Origin: Cetobacterium somerae ATCC BAA-474
GTDB taxonomy: Bacteria; Fusobacteriota; Fusobacteriia; Fusobacteriales; Fusobacteriaceae
Reading direction: 5' to 3'
DNA: 64,000 nt
Assembly: GCF_000479045.1 (NCBI RefSeq)
Contig: NZ_KI518203.1
Coordinates: forward strand, 27,549 to 91,548
Part shown: in pieces, positions 26,296 through 35,416 of the stretch
How the letters are laid out: the number at the start of each line of letters is the position of its first letter
Position numbering within the stretch: the stretch's first letter is position 1
Made by a program: the position numbers and the translations under genes
The notes under the pieces: model-generated
The model's database searches: none
What the model saw: the letters and a program-made list of their open reading frames with translations, nothing else
Told to the model about the DNA's origin: nothing

Positions 26296-27864
26296 ATGTT
26301 TAAAGATAAAAAACTTTTATCTATTTTAGGATTAAGTTTTATCTCATTTTTTAGTACTATTTGGATTCGAAAAGCAGATTTAATGGAATCTAGAAATTTT
26401 ATTACCGCTAGAGAGATTGTATTTAATAATGAATGGCTCGTTACTACTTTAAATGGACAATATCGTTTTGAAAAACCTCCATTACCAACTTGGTTTACAG
26501 CTGCTGTTATGAAAATTTCTAATAATTTTTCTGATGAGTGGATACTTCGATTACCTGTGGCTTTAGTTTCTGTCTTACTGATCTTTTTTATATACCGATT
26601 TGTTCAAGAGTTATCTGATAATAAAAATCTCCCATTTTTAGTATCGTTTGTTGCTGCAACTACCTTTATGATAACAAAAGTTGGTAGTGAAAATGCTTGG
26701 GATGCATATCCATATATTTTTATGTTTGGATCTATCACTTATCTTTTAAAAAGTATAAACTCTAAAAGAACTTTTAGTCTTTTATTTGCTTCTATACTTT
26801 TAGCAGCCTCTTTACTAAGTAAAGGTCCTGTAGCGATTTATGGTATGTTTCTACCTTTTGTTATCTCATATATTTGGGTTTATAAATTAAAAAAAATACT
26901 TGAAAATCGTAGACGAATTATTTTATATGTTTTAATTGGTTTAATTCTAGCTTCTATTTGGCCTATTGCTATGATTCTAGAGAATAAAGAACTATTTTTC
27001 TCTGTTATGAATAAAGAAAAAAACACTTGGACAAGTAAACATGTTAAAAGCTTTTTCTTTTACTTTAACTATTTTTATTTCATGGGAATTTGGATATTCT
27101 TTTCTATTATTACTTTTTTTAAAAAATGGAATTTAAAAAATAGTGAGGAAAATAGGCTTTTTAAATTTGGAACTCTTTGGTCTATTTTAACCTTTTTACT
27201 TTTATCATTTATAAAAATGAAAAAAGAGAGATATGGATTTCCTATATATGTAGTTTCATCTATTCCAATCGGAATTATATTAAACTACTATATTAATAGC
27301 GACTGGAATCTTTTGAAGAAATCAGATAAAATTCTATTTTATATACAAGCCACTCTTATAACAATTTTATCTATTGGAAGTGTTGGTCTTATATTTTGGA
27401 AAAAACCAAATTTTTATTATTTAACTATTCCATTTTTTATTTTATTAGTCTATCTTTTTAAAGACAGATTAATTGATAAAAAAAATTTCAAAAAAAAAGT
27501 TATTTATTTAAGTGGATTTTTACTACTAATAGTTAATTGTAATTTAACTTGGATTATTGAAAATGAAATTCGTAATAAGAATAGTTCTAATTTAATCCCA
27601 TTAGAAACTTTACAAAAAAATAATAAGCTATTTCATATATATTCAAAGGATTTCACAATTGAAGATGTTTGGAGTGTAGGACAAGATATTCATTTCTTAG
27701 ATGATAATACTATTCTTCCTGAGAAATTTTATATTTTGTCTAAAAATTCAAAATTTGATTTAGAAAATAACTATAAAATAGAATACAAAGAGACTTATAG
27801 TCGATTTAAAGATGATGATGATTTAATATATATTTATAAAGTTATTAACAATTCAAAGAGATAA
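26296..27864 (+). CDS. ArnT-family lipid A sugar transferase
   Basis: 522 residues with about 12 transmembrane segments. The ArnT/PMT_2 signature is clear: the loop LMESRNFITAREIVFNNEWLV, then NGQYRFEKPPLPTWFTA, which in ArnT contains the catalytic and metal-binding acidic residues and the carrier-lipid site. It follows the histidine kinase by 40 nt and has an AAGGAGG ribosome site, so its expression is tied to the two-component system. It is distinct from the ArnT-like gene at 19278-20669; the two may modify different positions. Confidence 0.88.
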   Translation: MFKDKKLLSILGLSFISFFSTIWIRKADLMESRNFITAREIVFNNEWLVTTLNGQYRFEKPPLPTWFTAAVMKISNNFSDEWILRLPVALVSVLLIFFIYRFVQELSDNKNLPFLVSFVAATTFMITKVGSENAWDAYPYIFMFGSITYLLKSINSKRTFSLLFASILLAASLLSKGPVAIYGMFLPFVISYIWVYKLKKILENRRRIILYVLIGLILASIWPIAMILENKELFFSVMNKEKNTWTSKHVKSFFFYFNYFYFMGIWIFFSIITFFKKWNLKNSEENRLFKFGTLWSILTFLLLSFIKMKKERYGFPIYVVSSIPIGIILNYYINSDWNLLKKSDKILFYIQATLITILSIGSVGLIFWKKPNFYYLTIPFFILLVYLFKDRLIDKKNFKKKVIYLSGFLLLIVNCNLTWIIENEIRNKNSSNLIPLETLQKNNKLFHIYSKDFTIEDVWSVGQDIHFLDDNTILPEKFYILSKNSKFDLENNYKIEYKETYSRFKDDDDLIYIYKVINNSKR

Positions 27865-27888
27865 TATCAATATATTATCTCTTTGAAT
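27851..27888. terminator. Bidirectional terminator after the ArnT-family gene
   Basis: A perfect 16-bp stem, ATTCAAAGAGATAATA / TATTATCTCTTTGAAT, with a 6-nt loop and TTTATTTTT downstream on the plus strand. Confidence 0.9.
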
Positions 27889-27889
27889 T

Positions 27890-28486
27890 TTATTTTTCAG
27901 CTATAATTAATCTAACTACATCTCCTAACATAATATTTTTACTCATAACTTTTGAAAATCCAGCTTCTCTAATAGTCTTTTCTGTTTCTCTTAAAAGTGA
28001 TGTTCCTAAAATTAATCTTGTAAAAATATTCAAAACTCTTAATCCTATATTAATTATAAAGTTCTCGCTTTTCATATGTTCTATAAATACTGCTTTGCCA
28101 CCATTTTTCAAAACTCGATATACTTCATTTATTCCTTTTTTAGGATTAGGAATAGTGCAAAAAACACAAGAGGAAAATACTGAATCAAATGTTTCATCTG
28201 AAAAGCTCATATTTTCAATATCCATTTCTAATAATTTTACATTCTCTAATCCCAATAACTTAGCTTTTTTCTTTGCTATATTCAACATTCCAATAGAAAA
28301 ATCTATACCTGTTACATCTGATTTTTTCTCATAATATTTTAAACATGCTCCACTTCCTATTCCAATTTCAAGAATTTTACCTTTTAACATTTGAACAGCT
28401 TCTTTTTTTATTTCATTCATAGGCATTCTTTCTTCTAATTTATCAAAAATATTTGCAATTCTACTATATTTATCTTTAGTTTCCAT
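27890..28486 (-). CDS. Class I SAM-dependent methyltransferase (UbiE-like)
   Basis: About 198 residues. SAM-binding motif I is ILEIGIGSGACLKYY, motif II region VKLLEMDIENMSFSDETFDSVFSS, and motif III VYRVLKNGGKAVFIEHM. The HMKSEN...RVLNIFTRLILG tail resembles methyltransferases acting on lipid-like or quinone substrates, but the substrate cannot be assigned. The ATG at 28486 is chosen because AGGAGA precedes it by 8 nt; the ATG at 28507 would include that site. Single gene, divergent from the TudS-like gene. Confidence 0.87.
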   Translation of the reverse strand: METKDKYSRIANIFDKLEERMPMNEIKKEAVQMLKGKILEIGIGSGACLKYYEKKSDVTGIDFSIGMLNIAKKKAKLLGLENVKLLEMDIENMSFSDETFDSVFSSCVFCTIPNPKKGINEVYRVLKNGGKAVFIEHMKSENFIINIGLRVLNIFTRLILGTSLLRETEKTIREAGFSKVMSKNIMLGDVVRLIIAEK

Positions 28487-28574
28487 TTTAATTCTCCTAT
28501 TTTTCATTTTTTATTAAAGGAACTATATTTCTTAATAGTATATATTATCTAAACCGTATATACAAGGAGGCAAC

Positions 28575-29504
28575 ATGGAAAATCTTTTAAATAGAAAATT
28601 AAGATTGGGAATCGCAGCGTGTCAATTTGGTTCTAAAGTTAGATATAACGGAAAAGGAATAGATTTGACTCAATCTTTAGGAAGAGACCGTGGACAATTC
28701 ATTTGGACTCCTGTTTGTCCTGAAATTATGAGTGGAATGGGAGTTCCTAGACCAAGTATTAAACTTTCAGGAGGAAATGGATTTGATTTTTGGAATGGAA
28801 AAGCAAATATAAAAAATAAAGAGGGAGAAAACCGAAATGAGATGGTTCGAAAAGGTGCTATCGCTTGTCTTGAAACTTTAGAAAGAGCAAATATTGATGC
28901 CTATATATTTATGGAGGGAAGTCCTTCTTGCGGAGTTTATAGAACAAGTTTAAAAAATCAGCGTCTTGGAAATCCACCAGGAGTCTTTGGTGCATTACTT
29001 TTAGAAAGAAATATTTTTTTAATTAGTTCAATTGACCTACAAAGTCCTATCAGATGGTGGGATTGGAAAAGACGATTGGTTGCTTTTGTTTGGATTAAAG
29101 AGCAAAATATCAACTCAATTGACATTTTAAAAGAAATTTGGGACAAAGTTAAATATGTTTTATATGAATTACACGAAGAAGAAGCAACTAAAATAAGAGA
29201 TCAAATAAGATTAATTACAAATGAAAAGAAGGATGTATCTGATGAAACCTTTACTTTTCTTAAAAACTCTATTCTAGATCTTTTAAGAAAACCAGCTGAA
29301 TTAGAAAATATAAAAAAATGCTTATGGACTAACTATATTAACTTAAAAGAAAAAGAAAATATTGAGGTAGAAGAGATTTTTGAACCTCACATTTTAAGAA
29401 ATATGACACATATAGCCCAAGAACTTCTTGGAGTTGAGATTGAAGCTAGAAAAAGAAATATTTTATTCAGAAGCTCCCCAATTAATTATAAACCTGATAG
29501 ATAA
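28575..29504 (+). CDS. DUF523 (TudS-like) iron-sulfur protein with C-terminal extension
   Basis: 309 residues. The N-terminal half (about 1-160) matches DUF523, whose characterised member TudS is a [4Fe-4S] thiouracil desulfurase. The three expected cysteines are present in AACQFGSKVRYNG, TPVCPEIMSGMGVPRP and EGSPSCGVYR. The remaining 150 residues are helical and I do not recognise them; fusions of DUF523 to other domains occur. Function as a desulfurase is a family-level guess. GGAGG ribosome site; followed by a terminator. Confidence 0.8.
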   Translation: MENLLNRKLRLGIAACQFGSKVRYNGKGIDLTQSLGRDRGQFIWTPVCPEIMSGMGVPRPSIKLSGGNGFDFWNGKANIKNKEGENRNEMVRKGAIACLETLERANIDAYIFMEGSPSCGVYRTSLKNQRLGNPPGVFGALLLERNIFLISSIDLQSPIRWWDWKRRLVAFVWIKEQNINSIDILKEIWDKVKYVLYELHEEEATKIRDQIRLITNEKKDVSDETFTFLKNSILDLLRKPAELENIKKCLWTNYINLKEKENIEVEEIFEPHILRNMTHIAQELLGVEIEARKRNILFRSSPINYKPDR

Positions 29505-29530
29505 TTTATTTCTATCAATACAAAAAAGAA

Positions 29531-29556
29531 AAAAGACTGCGTCTACTCAGTCTTTT
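29531..29556 (+). terminator. Terminator after the DUF523 gene
   Basis: 9-bp stem AAAAGACTG / CAGTCTTTT with an 8-nt loop, followed by CTCTTTTTC. Confidence 0.75.
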
Positions 29557-29596
29557 CTCTTTTTCACTTTATTATCCACACTTTATCTAAAATAGT

Positions 29597-29839
29597 TTAT
29601 CTCATTTTATTTATAACAAAATTAACATTTTTTCCACTTACCTCTGCAAGTTCTTCTTCATCAATAGGCATAACTTTTGATACATTATTTTCATAATTAA
29701 ATATCTCTTGTGTCTTAGTGATTACAGAATTTTTTAAAGAAGATTGGTTATTCTCAGTTTCCTTACTTTTTAAACCTCTTGCATATATATTCATTGCTAA
29801 TAACAATCCCACTATAATATATACAATTTTCTTACTCAT
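29597..29839 (-). CDS. Small exported protein of unknown function
   Basis: 80 residues, with a signal sequence at the N-terminus (IVYIIVGLLLAMNIYA, likely cut after YARG) and a short polar mature part. The segment DEEELAEVSGKN recalls the conserved end of peptide-bacteriocin leaders, but the hydrophobic N-terminus fits Sec export better and no processing or immunity genes are nearby. A CCTCC-complement ribosome site (GGAGG) precedes the ATG. Not otherwise recognised. Confidence 0.6.
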   Translation of the reverse strand: MSKKIVYIIVGLLLAMNIYARGLKSKETENNQSSLKNSVITKTQEIFNYENNVSKVMPIDEEELAEVSGKNVNFVINKMR

Positions 29840-29997
29840 TTTAATCTGCCTCCATATATTTCATATAATGTAAATATACAGCTTTTCATATAAAATGTCA
29901 ATGTCATTATATAAATAATGAATGATACAACTATTCATAAAATCAATAGTTTATATATTTTTTATTTATGTTTTGTTAAATCACATTTGATTTATTT

Positions 29998-30279
29998 TTA
30001 GGACTGTTTAAGTATTTTTTCTACATCTTCATAGCGAACTTTCCCCTTCAATAAAACCTCTTCCATTTTCTCATCTTTTAGCTTATATACACTATTACAA
30101 GAGTTACAAGCTATTATATATTTCTTTTTTAAAGTAATTATCGGTATAAAAAAAATTTCAAAAACTCTTCTTAATGCGAATAATTGAACTTTTTCTGATA
30201 AGCATCCTGTACACTCAAAATCAACTTCTCTTAACTTTTCTTCTGAATCTTTTAAACCAAATATCCCAACAAATATCAT
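29998..30279 (-). CDS. Small zinc-ribbon protein
   Basis: 93 residues. Two cysteine pairs, CTGC (about residues 23-26) and CNSC (about 58-61), are separated by a hydrophobic hairpin (FEIFFIPIITLKKKYIIAC), the pattern of the zinc-ribbon family found in many Firmicutes and Fusobacteria. The C-terminus is charged. It lies 20 nt after cobK (stop side of the cobalamin operon) and could be the last co-transcribed gene, though no link to B12 is apparent. Confidence 0.72.
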   Translation of the reverse strand: MIFVGIFGLKDSEEKLREVDFECTGCLSEKVQLFALRRVFEIFFIPIITLKKKYIIACNSCNSVYKLKDEKMEEVLLKGKVRYEDVEKILKQS

Positions 30280-30299
30280 TTTATTTCCCCCTTCAGCAT

Positions 30300-31040
30300 T
30301 TAAATAATATATTTTATAAGTTTTTCTATATGAGAAAATACAACTGGGTATTCCACATTGGGTCTAGACAACATTATAGATATAGCTCCAATCTCTTTTG
30401 CACTATCTATTTTTTCTCTTTCCCCACCAGTATTTCCACCTTTTTTACTTACAATATATTTTATATTAAGTTGCCTCATCATTGCAACATTTAATTCTTT
30501 AGAAAATGGTCCCTGCATAGCTATAATATTTTTAGGCAAAACCCCTAAATCTTCAGCTTTTTTTATCATCTCCCATTTAGGAAGTATTCTAAAATATATA
30601 TTTGATTTATTTTTTATATTTTGAAATTTATGAAGATTATTACTTCCTAATGTTACTAAAATATTTCCTTCTAACTCCTCTAAATATTTTATCATAATAT
30701 CTAACTCAGAAAATTCTATAACTCCATCTTCAGAAACTAAATTTTCTCTTTCAAATCTTATGTAATCAATCTCTTTTACTTTTGAAGATTCAATGGCATT
30801 TCTAGAAACTTCTTCTGCATATGGATGAGATAAATCAATAATTTTCTCAATATTATTTTCTTCTATAAATTTGTTCATTCCTTCTAAATCTAATCTTTTA
30901 CAAAATACCTTTATATCTTCTATATTTTCAAGTAATTTTCCACCATACTCTGTTGCTGTTGTTACAACTAGCTTTTCTTTAAAAGGAAAGGACTCTATAA
31001 AATCTCTAGAGTCCTTTGTTCCACCTATAACCCAAATCAT
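30300..31040 (-). CDS. cbiJ: Cobalt-precorrin-6A reductase
   Basis: 246 residues, CobK/CbiJ family. NAD(P)-type start MIWVIGGTKDSRDFIESF, then VTTATEYGGKLLE, IIDLSHPYAEEVSRNAIE and VSKKGGNTGGEREKI, all family hallmarks. Reduces cobalt-precorrin-6A to 6B in corrin synthesis. Overlaps cbiH by 4 nt and is the last clear cobalamin gene of the operon. Confidence 0.93.
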   Translation of the reverse strand: MIWVIGGTKDSRDFIESFPFKEKLVVTTATEYGGKLLENIEDIKVFCKRLDLEGMNKFIEENNIEKIIDLSHPYAEEVSRNAIESSKVKEIDYIRFERENLVSEDGVIEFSELDIMIKYLEELEGNILVTLGSNNLHKFQNIKNKSNIYFRILPKWEMIKKAEDLGVLPKNIIAMQGPFSKELNVAMMRQLNIKYIVSKKGGNTGGEREKIDSAKEIGAISIMLSRPNVEYPVVFSHIEKLIKYII

Positions 31041-31768
31041 ATATGATATCCTCTTGGAGTTATCATTCTATCATTAGAAACATACGTCTTTGAGTTTCCT
31101 ATTATAACAACTGTAAACATATCTATTTCATGGTTTAAGAAGTCCTGTAAGTTTGTTAAAGTATAATTCTGATCTTCTCTTCCAACATGTCTTAATAGCG
31201 CAACTGGAGTCTCTGGTGCTTTATGCTTTAACATTAACTCTCTTGCTTCAACTATTTGAGTTGTTCTTCCTTTACTTTTTGGATTATAAAGAGATATAAT
31301 AAAGTCTCCCTCTGCAGCTTTATCAATTCTTTTTGTTATTACATCCCAATCAGTTAATAAATCACTTAAACTTATTGTAGCATGGTCATGCATTAGCGGT
31401 GCTCCTACAACTGCGGCTCCAGCTACTGATGATGTTACTCCAGGAACAACCTCAACTTCATATCCCTCTTTCTGAGCGATTTCTATCATGATTCCAGCCA
31501 TTCCATAAATTCCTGCATCTCCACTACTGATTAGCGCTACATCTTTTCCAGACTTAGCAATCTCTAATACTTGCTCACATCTAGCAACCTCTTTTTTCAT
31601 TCCTGATACATAAAACTCTTTTTCCGCGAACTCATCTTTTACTAAATCTGTATAAGTTATATATCCTGCAATTACATCTACATTTTTTAAAACTCTATAC
31701 GCTCTTACTGTTATATCATCCATATTTCCAGGACCAATTCCTACAACATATATTTTACCTTTTTTCAT
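31037..31768 (-). CDS. cbiH: Cobalt-precorrin-3 C17-methyltransferase
   Basis: About 243 residues, tetrapyrrole methylase fold. GKIYVVGIGPGNMDDITVRA at the N-terminus, SSGDAGIYGMAGI, and VPGVTSSVAGAAVVGAPLMHDHATISLSDLLT, the ring-contraction enzyme pattern. The ATG at 31768 follows GAGGAGA by 8 nt and is preferred over the ATG at 31786, which contains that site. It overlaps the cbiG end by 14 nt. Confidence 0.95.
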   Translation of the reverse strand: MKKGKIYVVGIGPGNMDDITVRAYRVLKNVDVIAGYITYTDLVKDEFAEKEFYVSGMKKEVARCEQVLEIAKSGKDVALISSGDAGIYGMAGIMIEIAQKEGYEVEVVPGVTSSVAGAAVVGAPLMHDHATISLSDLLTDWDVITKRIDKAAEGDFIISLYNPKSKGRTTQIVEARELMLKHKAPETPVALLRHVGREDQNYTLTNLQDFLNHEIDMFTVVIIGNSKTYVSNDRMITPRGYHI

Positions 31769-32741
31769 AAATAAATCTCTCCTCATAAATGGAAATTGTC
31801 ATTCCATCTTTTTTTGCTTTTATCTCTATAAATTTCCCATCTTTACTTGATGTTAAATATGCACATGGCTCTGAAACAGCTTTTACGCCTATCTCTTTTT
31901 TTACAAATTCAGATCCATGAAACATATCTTCTACTGTTAATATCTCTTCTCTACTAACAATTTTCAACTCTTTTCCAAGCTCTTTAGCAGTTTCAACAAT
32001 TCCTTTTTCATCTGCTTTTAAATCTACTGTTGCAAAATGCTTTATGCTTTTAAGTGAAAGATTATGTTTTTCTAATGTTTCTATTAAAAATTCATAAACT
32101 TTTTCTTTTTCAATTCCTCTTCTTGAACCTATTCCTATAACTAAATTTTCAGGATATAAATGTACAACTTCTAAATTTTCTTTATTAGAAATAACCATAA
32201 CACCTTCTGGATTTTCATTGCATATATTTTTAGGAAGACTTAATTCAACATTTTTTCCATCTACTATCAATGATGTAACCTTTTTAGCTGCTTCTAATGA
32301 TTTTAAATTACACTTTAATTTCTGAGACAAAGTATCCACTGCAATTTTTCCCGTCACATCTGAACTAGTTGTTATGATTGGAACTAATCCAAATATTTCA
32401 TGAAGATTTTGAGTCAAATCATTTGCTCCTCCTAGATGTCCAGAGAGAAGAGAAATTACAAAATTCATTCCTTCGTCTATTACAACTACTGCTGGATCAA
32501 CATCTTTAGATTTTATTAAAGATGCAATTTTACGAATAACAATTCCTGTTGCCATTATAAAAATATGTCCATCGTATTTATTGAAAGCTTCGTTTAATTC
32601 TTCAGTAAAGTTTTCCATTTGAATGCTATTATCTATTTTAAATTTTGAAAGAGTAAATACATCTATCCCTTCAATTTTATTTTTAATCTCCACTCCATTT
32701 AGACCTGCTCCTCTTGTTACAGTCCAAACTGCTAATTTCAT
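31755..32741 (-). CDS. cbiG: Cobalt-precorrin-5A hydrolase
   Basis: 328 residues. N-terminal CbiG domain with FIMATGIVIRKIASLIKSKDVDPAVVV and SLLSGHLGGANDLT, a linker domain, and the C-terminal domain with VIGIGSRRGIEKEKVYEF and the SEPCAYLTS motif. Opens the lactone ring and releases acetaldehyde; its presence marks the anaerobic pathway. Stop and start codons of cbiG and cbiF share one base. Confidence 0.95.
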   Translation of the reverse strand: MKLAVWTVTRGAGLNGVEIKNKIEGIDVFTLSKFKIDNSIQMENFTEELNEAFNKYDGHIFIMATGIVIRKIASLIKSKDVDPAVVVIDEGMNFVISLLSGHLGGANDLTQNLHEIFGLVPIITTSSDVTGKIAVDTLSQKLKCNLKSLEAAKKVTSLIVDGKNVELSLPKNICNENPEGVMVISNKENLEVVHLYPENLVIGIGSRRGIEKEKVYEFLIETLEKHNLSLKSIKHFATVDLKADEKGIVETAKELGKELKIVSREEILTVEDMFHGSEFVKKEIGVKAVSEPCAYLTSSKDGKFIEIKAKKDGMTISIYEERFIYEKR

Positions 32742-33502
32742 TACTTCTCAATTCCTTTTCTAAATTCATGTGTAAAATGCTTATCATATAATAAAGATTT
32801 TTCATATTTATCCCCTAAAAAATCTCCAACTAAAATTTGAGCTGTTTTAGTTATATTTGCTTCTTTTACTTTTTCTTCAATTGTTTCTAATGTTCCTAAA
32901 ACAATCTTTTGATCCTCCCAACTAGCTCTTTGAACAATTGCTATTGGAGTTGTCATCGGATAATGTGTAGCTAATCTTTTTACAACATCACCAATCATAT
33001 GTACTGATAAGAAAATTGCCATTGAAGCTCTATGAGAAGCTAAAGATTCTAAGCTTTCTTTTTCTGGAACAGGCGTTCTTCCTTCTAATCTTGTACAAAT
33101 TACAGTTTGAGAAATACTTGGTAATGTGAACTCTTTTTTTACTGCTGCAGCAGATGCTAAAAATGAACTTACTCCCGGAATTACTTCATACTCTATTCCA
33201 TGCTCATCTAACATATCCATCTGTTCTCTATGTGCTCCAAATATTGCTGGATCTCCTGTATGAACCCTAGCAACTTTTTTTCCTGCTTTTATCGCTTTAA
33301 CAGTTACATCTATAACTTCTTCTAAAGTCATTGAAGCTGAATTATGAATCTCTGCTCCCTCTTTATGACACTCTATAACTTGTCTTGGAACTAAAGAACC
33401 TGCATAAATTATTACATCTGCTTCTTTTACTAATCTTTGCCCTTTTACTGTAATTAACTCTGGATCCCCTGGTCCTGCCCCTATGAAATAAACTTTTTCC
33501 AT
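32741..33502 (-). CDS. cbiF: Cobalt-precorrin-4 C11-methyltransferase
   Basis: 253 residues. KVYFIGAGPGDPELITVKGQRLV, VARVHTGDPAIFGAHREQMD, VIPGVSSFLASAAAVKKEFTLP and the QTVICTRLEGRTPVPEKESL segment are specific for CbiF/CobM. The ATG lies 22 nt inside the end of cbiL. Part of the compact cobalamin operon. Confidence 0.96.
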   Translation of the reverse strand: MEKVYFIGAGPGDPELITVKGQRLVKEADVIIYAGSLVPRQVIECHKEGAEIHNSASMTLEEVIDVTVKAIKAGKKVARVHTGDPAIFGAHREQMDMLDEHGIEYEVIPGVSSFLASAAAVKKEFTLPSISQTVICTRLEGRTPVPEKESLESLASHRASMAIFLSVHMIGDVVKRLATHYPMTTPIAIVQRASWEDQKIVLGTLETIEEKVKEANITKTAQILVGDFLGDKYEKSLLYDKHFTHEFRKGIEK

Positions 33503-34206
33503 TGATTGATACCACCTTTTTTTAGTATTAATGTTGTAAAGTAAGGAATATCTTCCTCTTCCATTTTTGTTAAATCAAAATTTATCTCCTGTGTTTCTTT
33601 TCCACAGTTTGAAACCATTATTATATTTTCTAGATTTCCTGTAGCTTCTAAGCCAGCTCTAAGTTTATCAAAATTTCTAGATACTTTCATAAATACGATA
33701 TTATCTGCTGAATTAATTTCACCAACAATATCAGTTTCTCCATTTAATGATACAACTTTCAAAGATTCTTCTCCCATAACTAAAGGTAGGTTAAATCTCG
33801 AAGACATATCTGAAAACGATGATATTCCAGGAATTGTCTCTACAGGTATCACACCATCCAAGTACTCAAGAATATAAACATATGTACTATATGTCATTGG
33901 ATCTCCAATTGTTAAAAATCCAACTTTTTTTCCTGCTTTTAGATGCTCAACTATCATATCCGCATTTCTTTTTCTAAATTCTTTTCTAGCTTCTACACTT
34001 TTTAACATTGGAAACTCAACAAACAAAGTTTCTGCTCCCTCTTTTAAATACTCTCTAGCTATTTCGTATGCTGTACTTCCCTCAGCTTTTTTAGCCTCTG
34101 GTAAAACTACTACATCTAGCTCTTTAAAAGCTCTTATAGCCTTTAGCGTTAACATTTCAGGATCTCCTACTCCCACTCCTATTCCATAAAACTTTGCTGT
34201 TGACAT
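33481..34206 (-). CDS. cbiL: Cobalt-precorrin-2 C20-methyltransferase
   Basis: 241 residues. The GIGVGVGDPEMLTLKAIRAFKE start, VGFLTIGDPMTYSTYVYI and IPGISSFSDMSSRFNLPLV are diagnostic of CbiL/CobI. Catalyses the first pathway-specific methylation. Its start shares one base with the cbiT stop and its end overlaps cbiF by 22 nt. Confidence 0.95.
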   Translation of the reverse strand: MSTAKFYGIGVGVGDPEMLTLKAIRAFKELDVVVLPEAKKAEGSTAYEIAREYLKEGAETLFVEFPMLKSVEARKEFRKRNADMIVEHLKAGKKVGFLTIGDPMTYSTYVYILEYLDGVIPVETIPGISSFSDMSSRFNLPLVMGEESLKVVSLNGETDIVGEINSADNIVFMKVSRNFDKLRAGLEATGNLENIIMVSNCGKETQEINFDLTKMEEEDIPYFTTLILKKGGINQWKKFIS

Positions 34207-34781
34207 TACTTTGTTTCCTCCTTATCTGCTGTTATTATATATATTGGATTTTCTCCATACATCATTGTGTACGGACCTATACTCTTTCCTCTAGATACAA
34301 CAACATTTACAACTTCTATATTTTTAAAATTTAACTCTTTTAAAAGCTTTGTAGCATCTGCTAAAGTTTCTAAAGTTATCGCATTTATGACTACTCTAGA
34401 ATTATCTTTTGAATATTTAATAAAATGTTCAAGTATATTTCTCATTGAACCTGTTGATCCACCTATAAACATTCTATCATATTGAATAGTTGGTATTGCT
34501 TCAGGAGCTCTTCCCACAATTACTTCTATATTATCTAATTTAAATCTATTTATATTTTCTTTTAAGGTCTCTATTCCCTTTTCTTCCTTTTCAATAGCAA
34601 AAACATTACCATTTCTTAAATATGTCGCTGCTTCTATTCCTATACTTCCAGTTCCAGCACCAACATCTACTAAAATAGAATCATCTTGCAATTGTAATTT
34701 CGCTATAGAAATTGCTCTAATCTCTTGTTTTGTCATAGGTAGTTCTTTTTGAACGAACTCTTTATCATAAATATGTCCCAT
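34206..34781 (-). CDS. cbiT: Cobalt-precorrin-6B C15-methyltransferase (decarboxylating)
   Basis: About 191 residues, class I SAM methyltransferase. MTKQEIRAISIAKLQL, motif I VDVGAGTGSIGIEAA, and DRMFIGGSTGSMRNIL are typical of CbiT. I choose the ATG at 34781, with AAAGG 10 nt upstream; the in-frame TTG at 34790 is only 1 nt from that site. Encoded next to cbiE as a separate gene rather than a CobL fusion. Confidence 0.93.
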   Translation of the reverse strand: MGHIYDKEFVQKELPMTKQEIRAISIAKLQLQDDSILVDVGAGTGSIGIEAATYLRNGNVFAIEKEEKGIETLKENINRFKLDNIEVIVGRAPEAIPTIQYDRMFIGGSTGSMRNILEHFIKYSKDNSRVVINAITLETLADATKLLKELNFKNIEVVNVVVSRGKSIGPYTMMYGENPIYIITADKEETK

Positions 34782-34786
34782 TATTT

Positions 34787-35416
34787 TCAAACCTTTCTTA
34801 TAATTGTTACATTCATTTCATATTTTTTATTATACTTTTTATAATCACATACTAAAAACCTTGTAATAACTTCATTTTTATAAGAAAGTCTCTCTCCAAT
34901 AATTATTTCAGCATTTAAAATATTATTTTTAACAAGTGTTTTACTTATTTCAATTGGATTATTTTTTTCATCAGTTAGAAGTACTACTCCGCTTTTACTA
35001 TTTTTAAATATTTCTACATAATCATTTTCTCTTCCATGAACACTACAAAGTTGATAATGTTCCCAAGTCATCTCTATCCTAGAAAATAGATATTGAAAAG
35101 AAGATATCCCTGGAATGACATTAAATTTTTGTTCAGGAAAACTCTTTTTTAAATATGTAAGCAAACTATAATAACCTGTATCTCCTGAAACAATAAATAC
35201 TATATTTTTATCTAAATTTCTTAAAACAAACTCTTTCATTTCATCTAATTTTTTCATAATATAGATATATTGATTATTTAAAAGAGAGTCAATCTCTTCT
35301 AACTGTCTCTCTCCACCTATAACAATTTCAGAATTTTTTATTTTATCTATTCCTGCCTTTGTCATATAATCTAGATTTCCTGGTCCAAGTCCCACCACCG
35401 ATATCTCTTTACTCAC
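34787..35416 (-). CDS. cbiE: Cobalt-precorrin-7 C5-methyltransferase
   Basis: 209 residues, tetrapyrrole methylase fold: SVVGLGPGNLDYMTKAG, VIGGERQLEEI, VFIVSGDTGYYSLL, IPGISSFQYLFSRIEMTWEHYQLCSVHGR. Works with CbiT. Overlaps cbiD by 8 nt. Confidence 0.95.
   Translation of the reverse strand: MSKEISVVGLGPGNLDYMTKAGIDKIKNSEIVIGGERQLEEIDSLLNNQYIYIMKKLDEMKEFVLRNLDKNIVFIVSGDTGYYSLLTYLKKSFPEQKFNVIPGISSFQYLFSRIEMTWEHYQLCSVHGRENDYVEIFKNSKSGVVLLTDEKNNPIEISKTLVKNNILNAEIIIGERLSYKNEVITRFLVCDYKKYNKKYEMNVTIIRKV

Noticed and set aside
29597..29839. Bacteriocin precursor
   Set aside because: Only a short leader-like motif supports it; there is a Sec-type signal and no modification, transport or immunity gene around.
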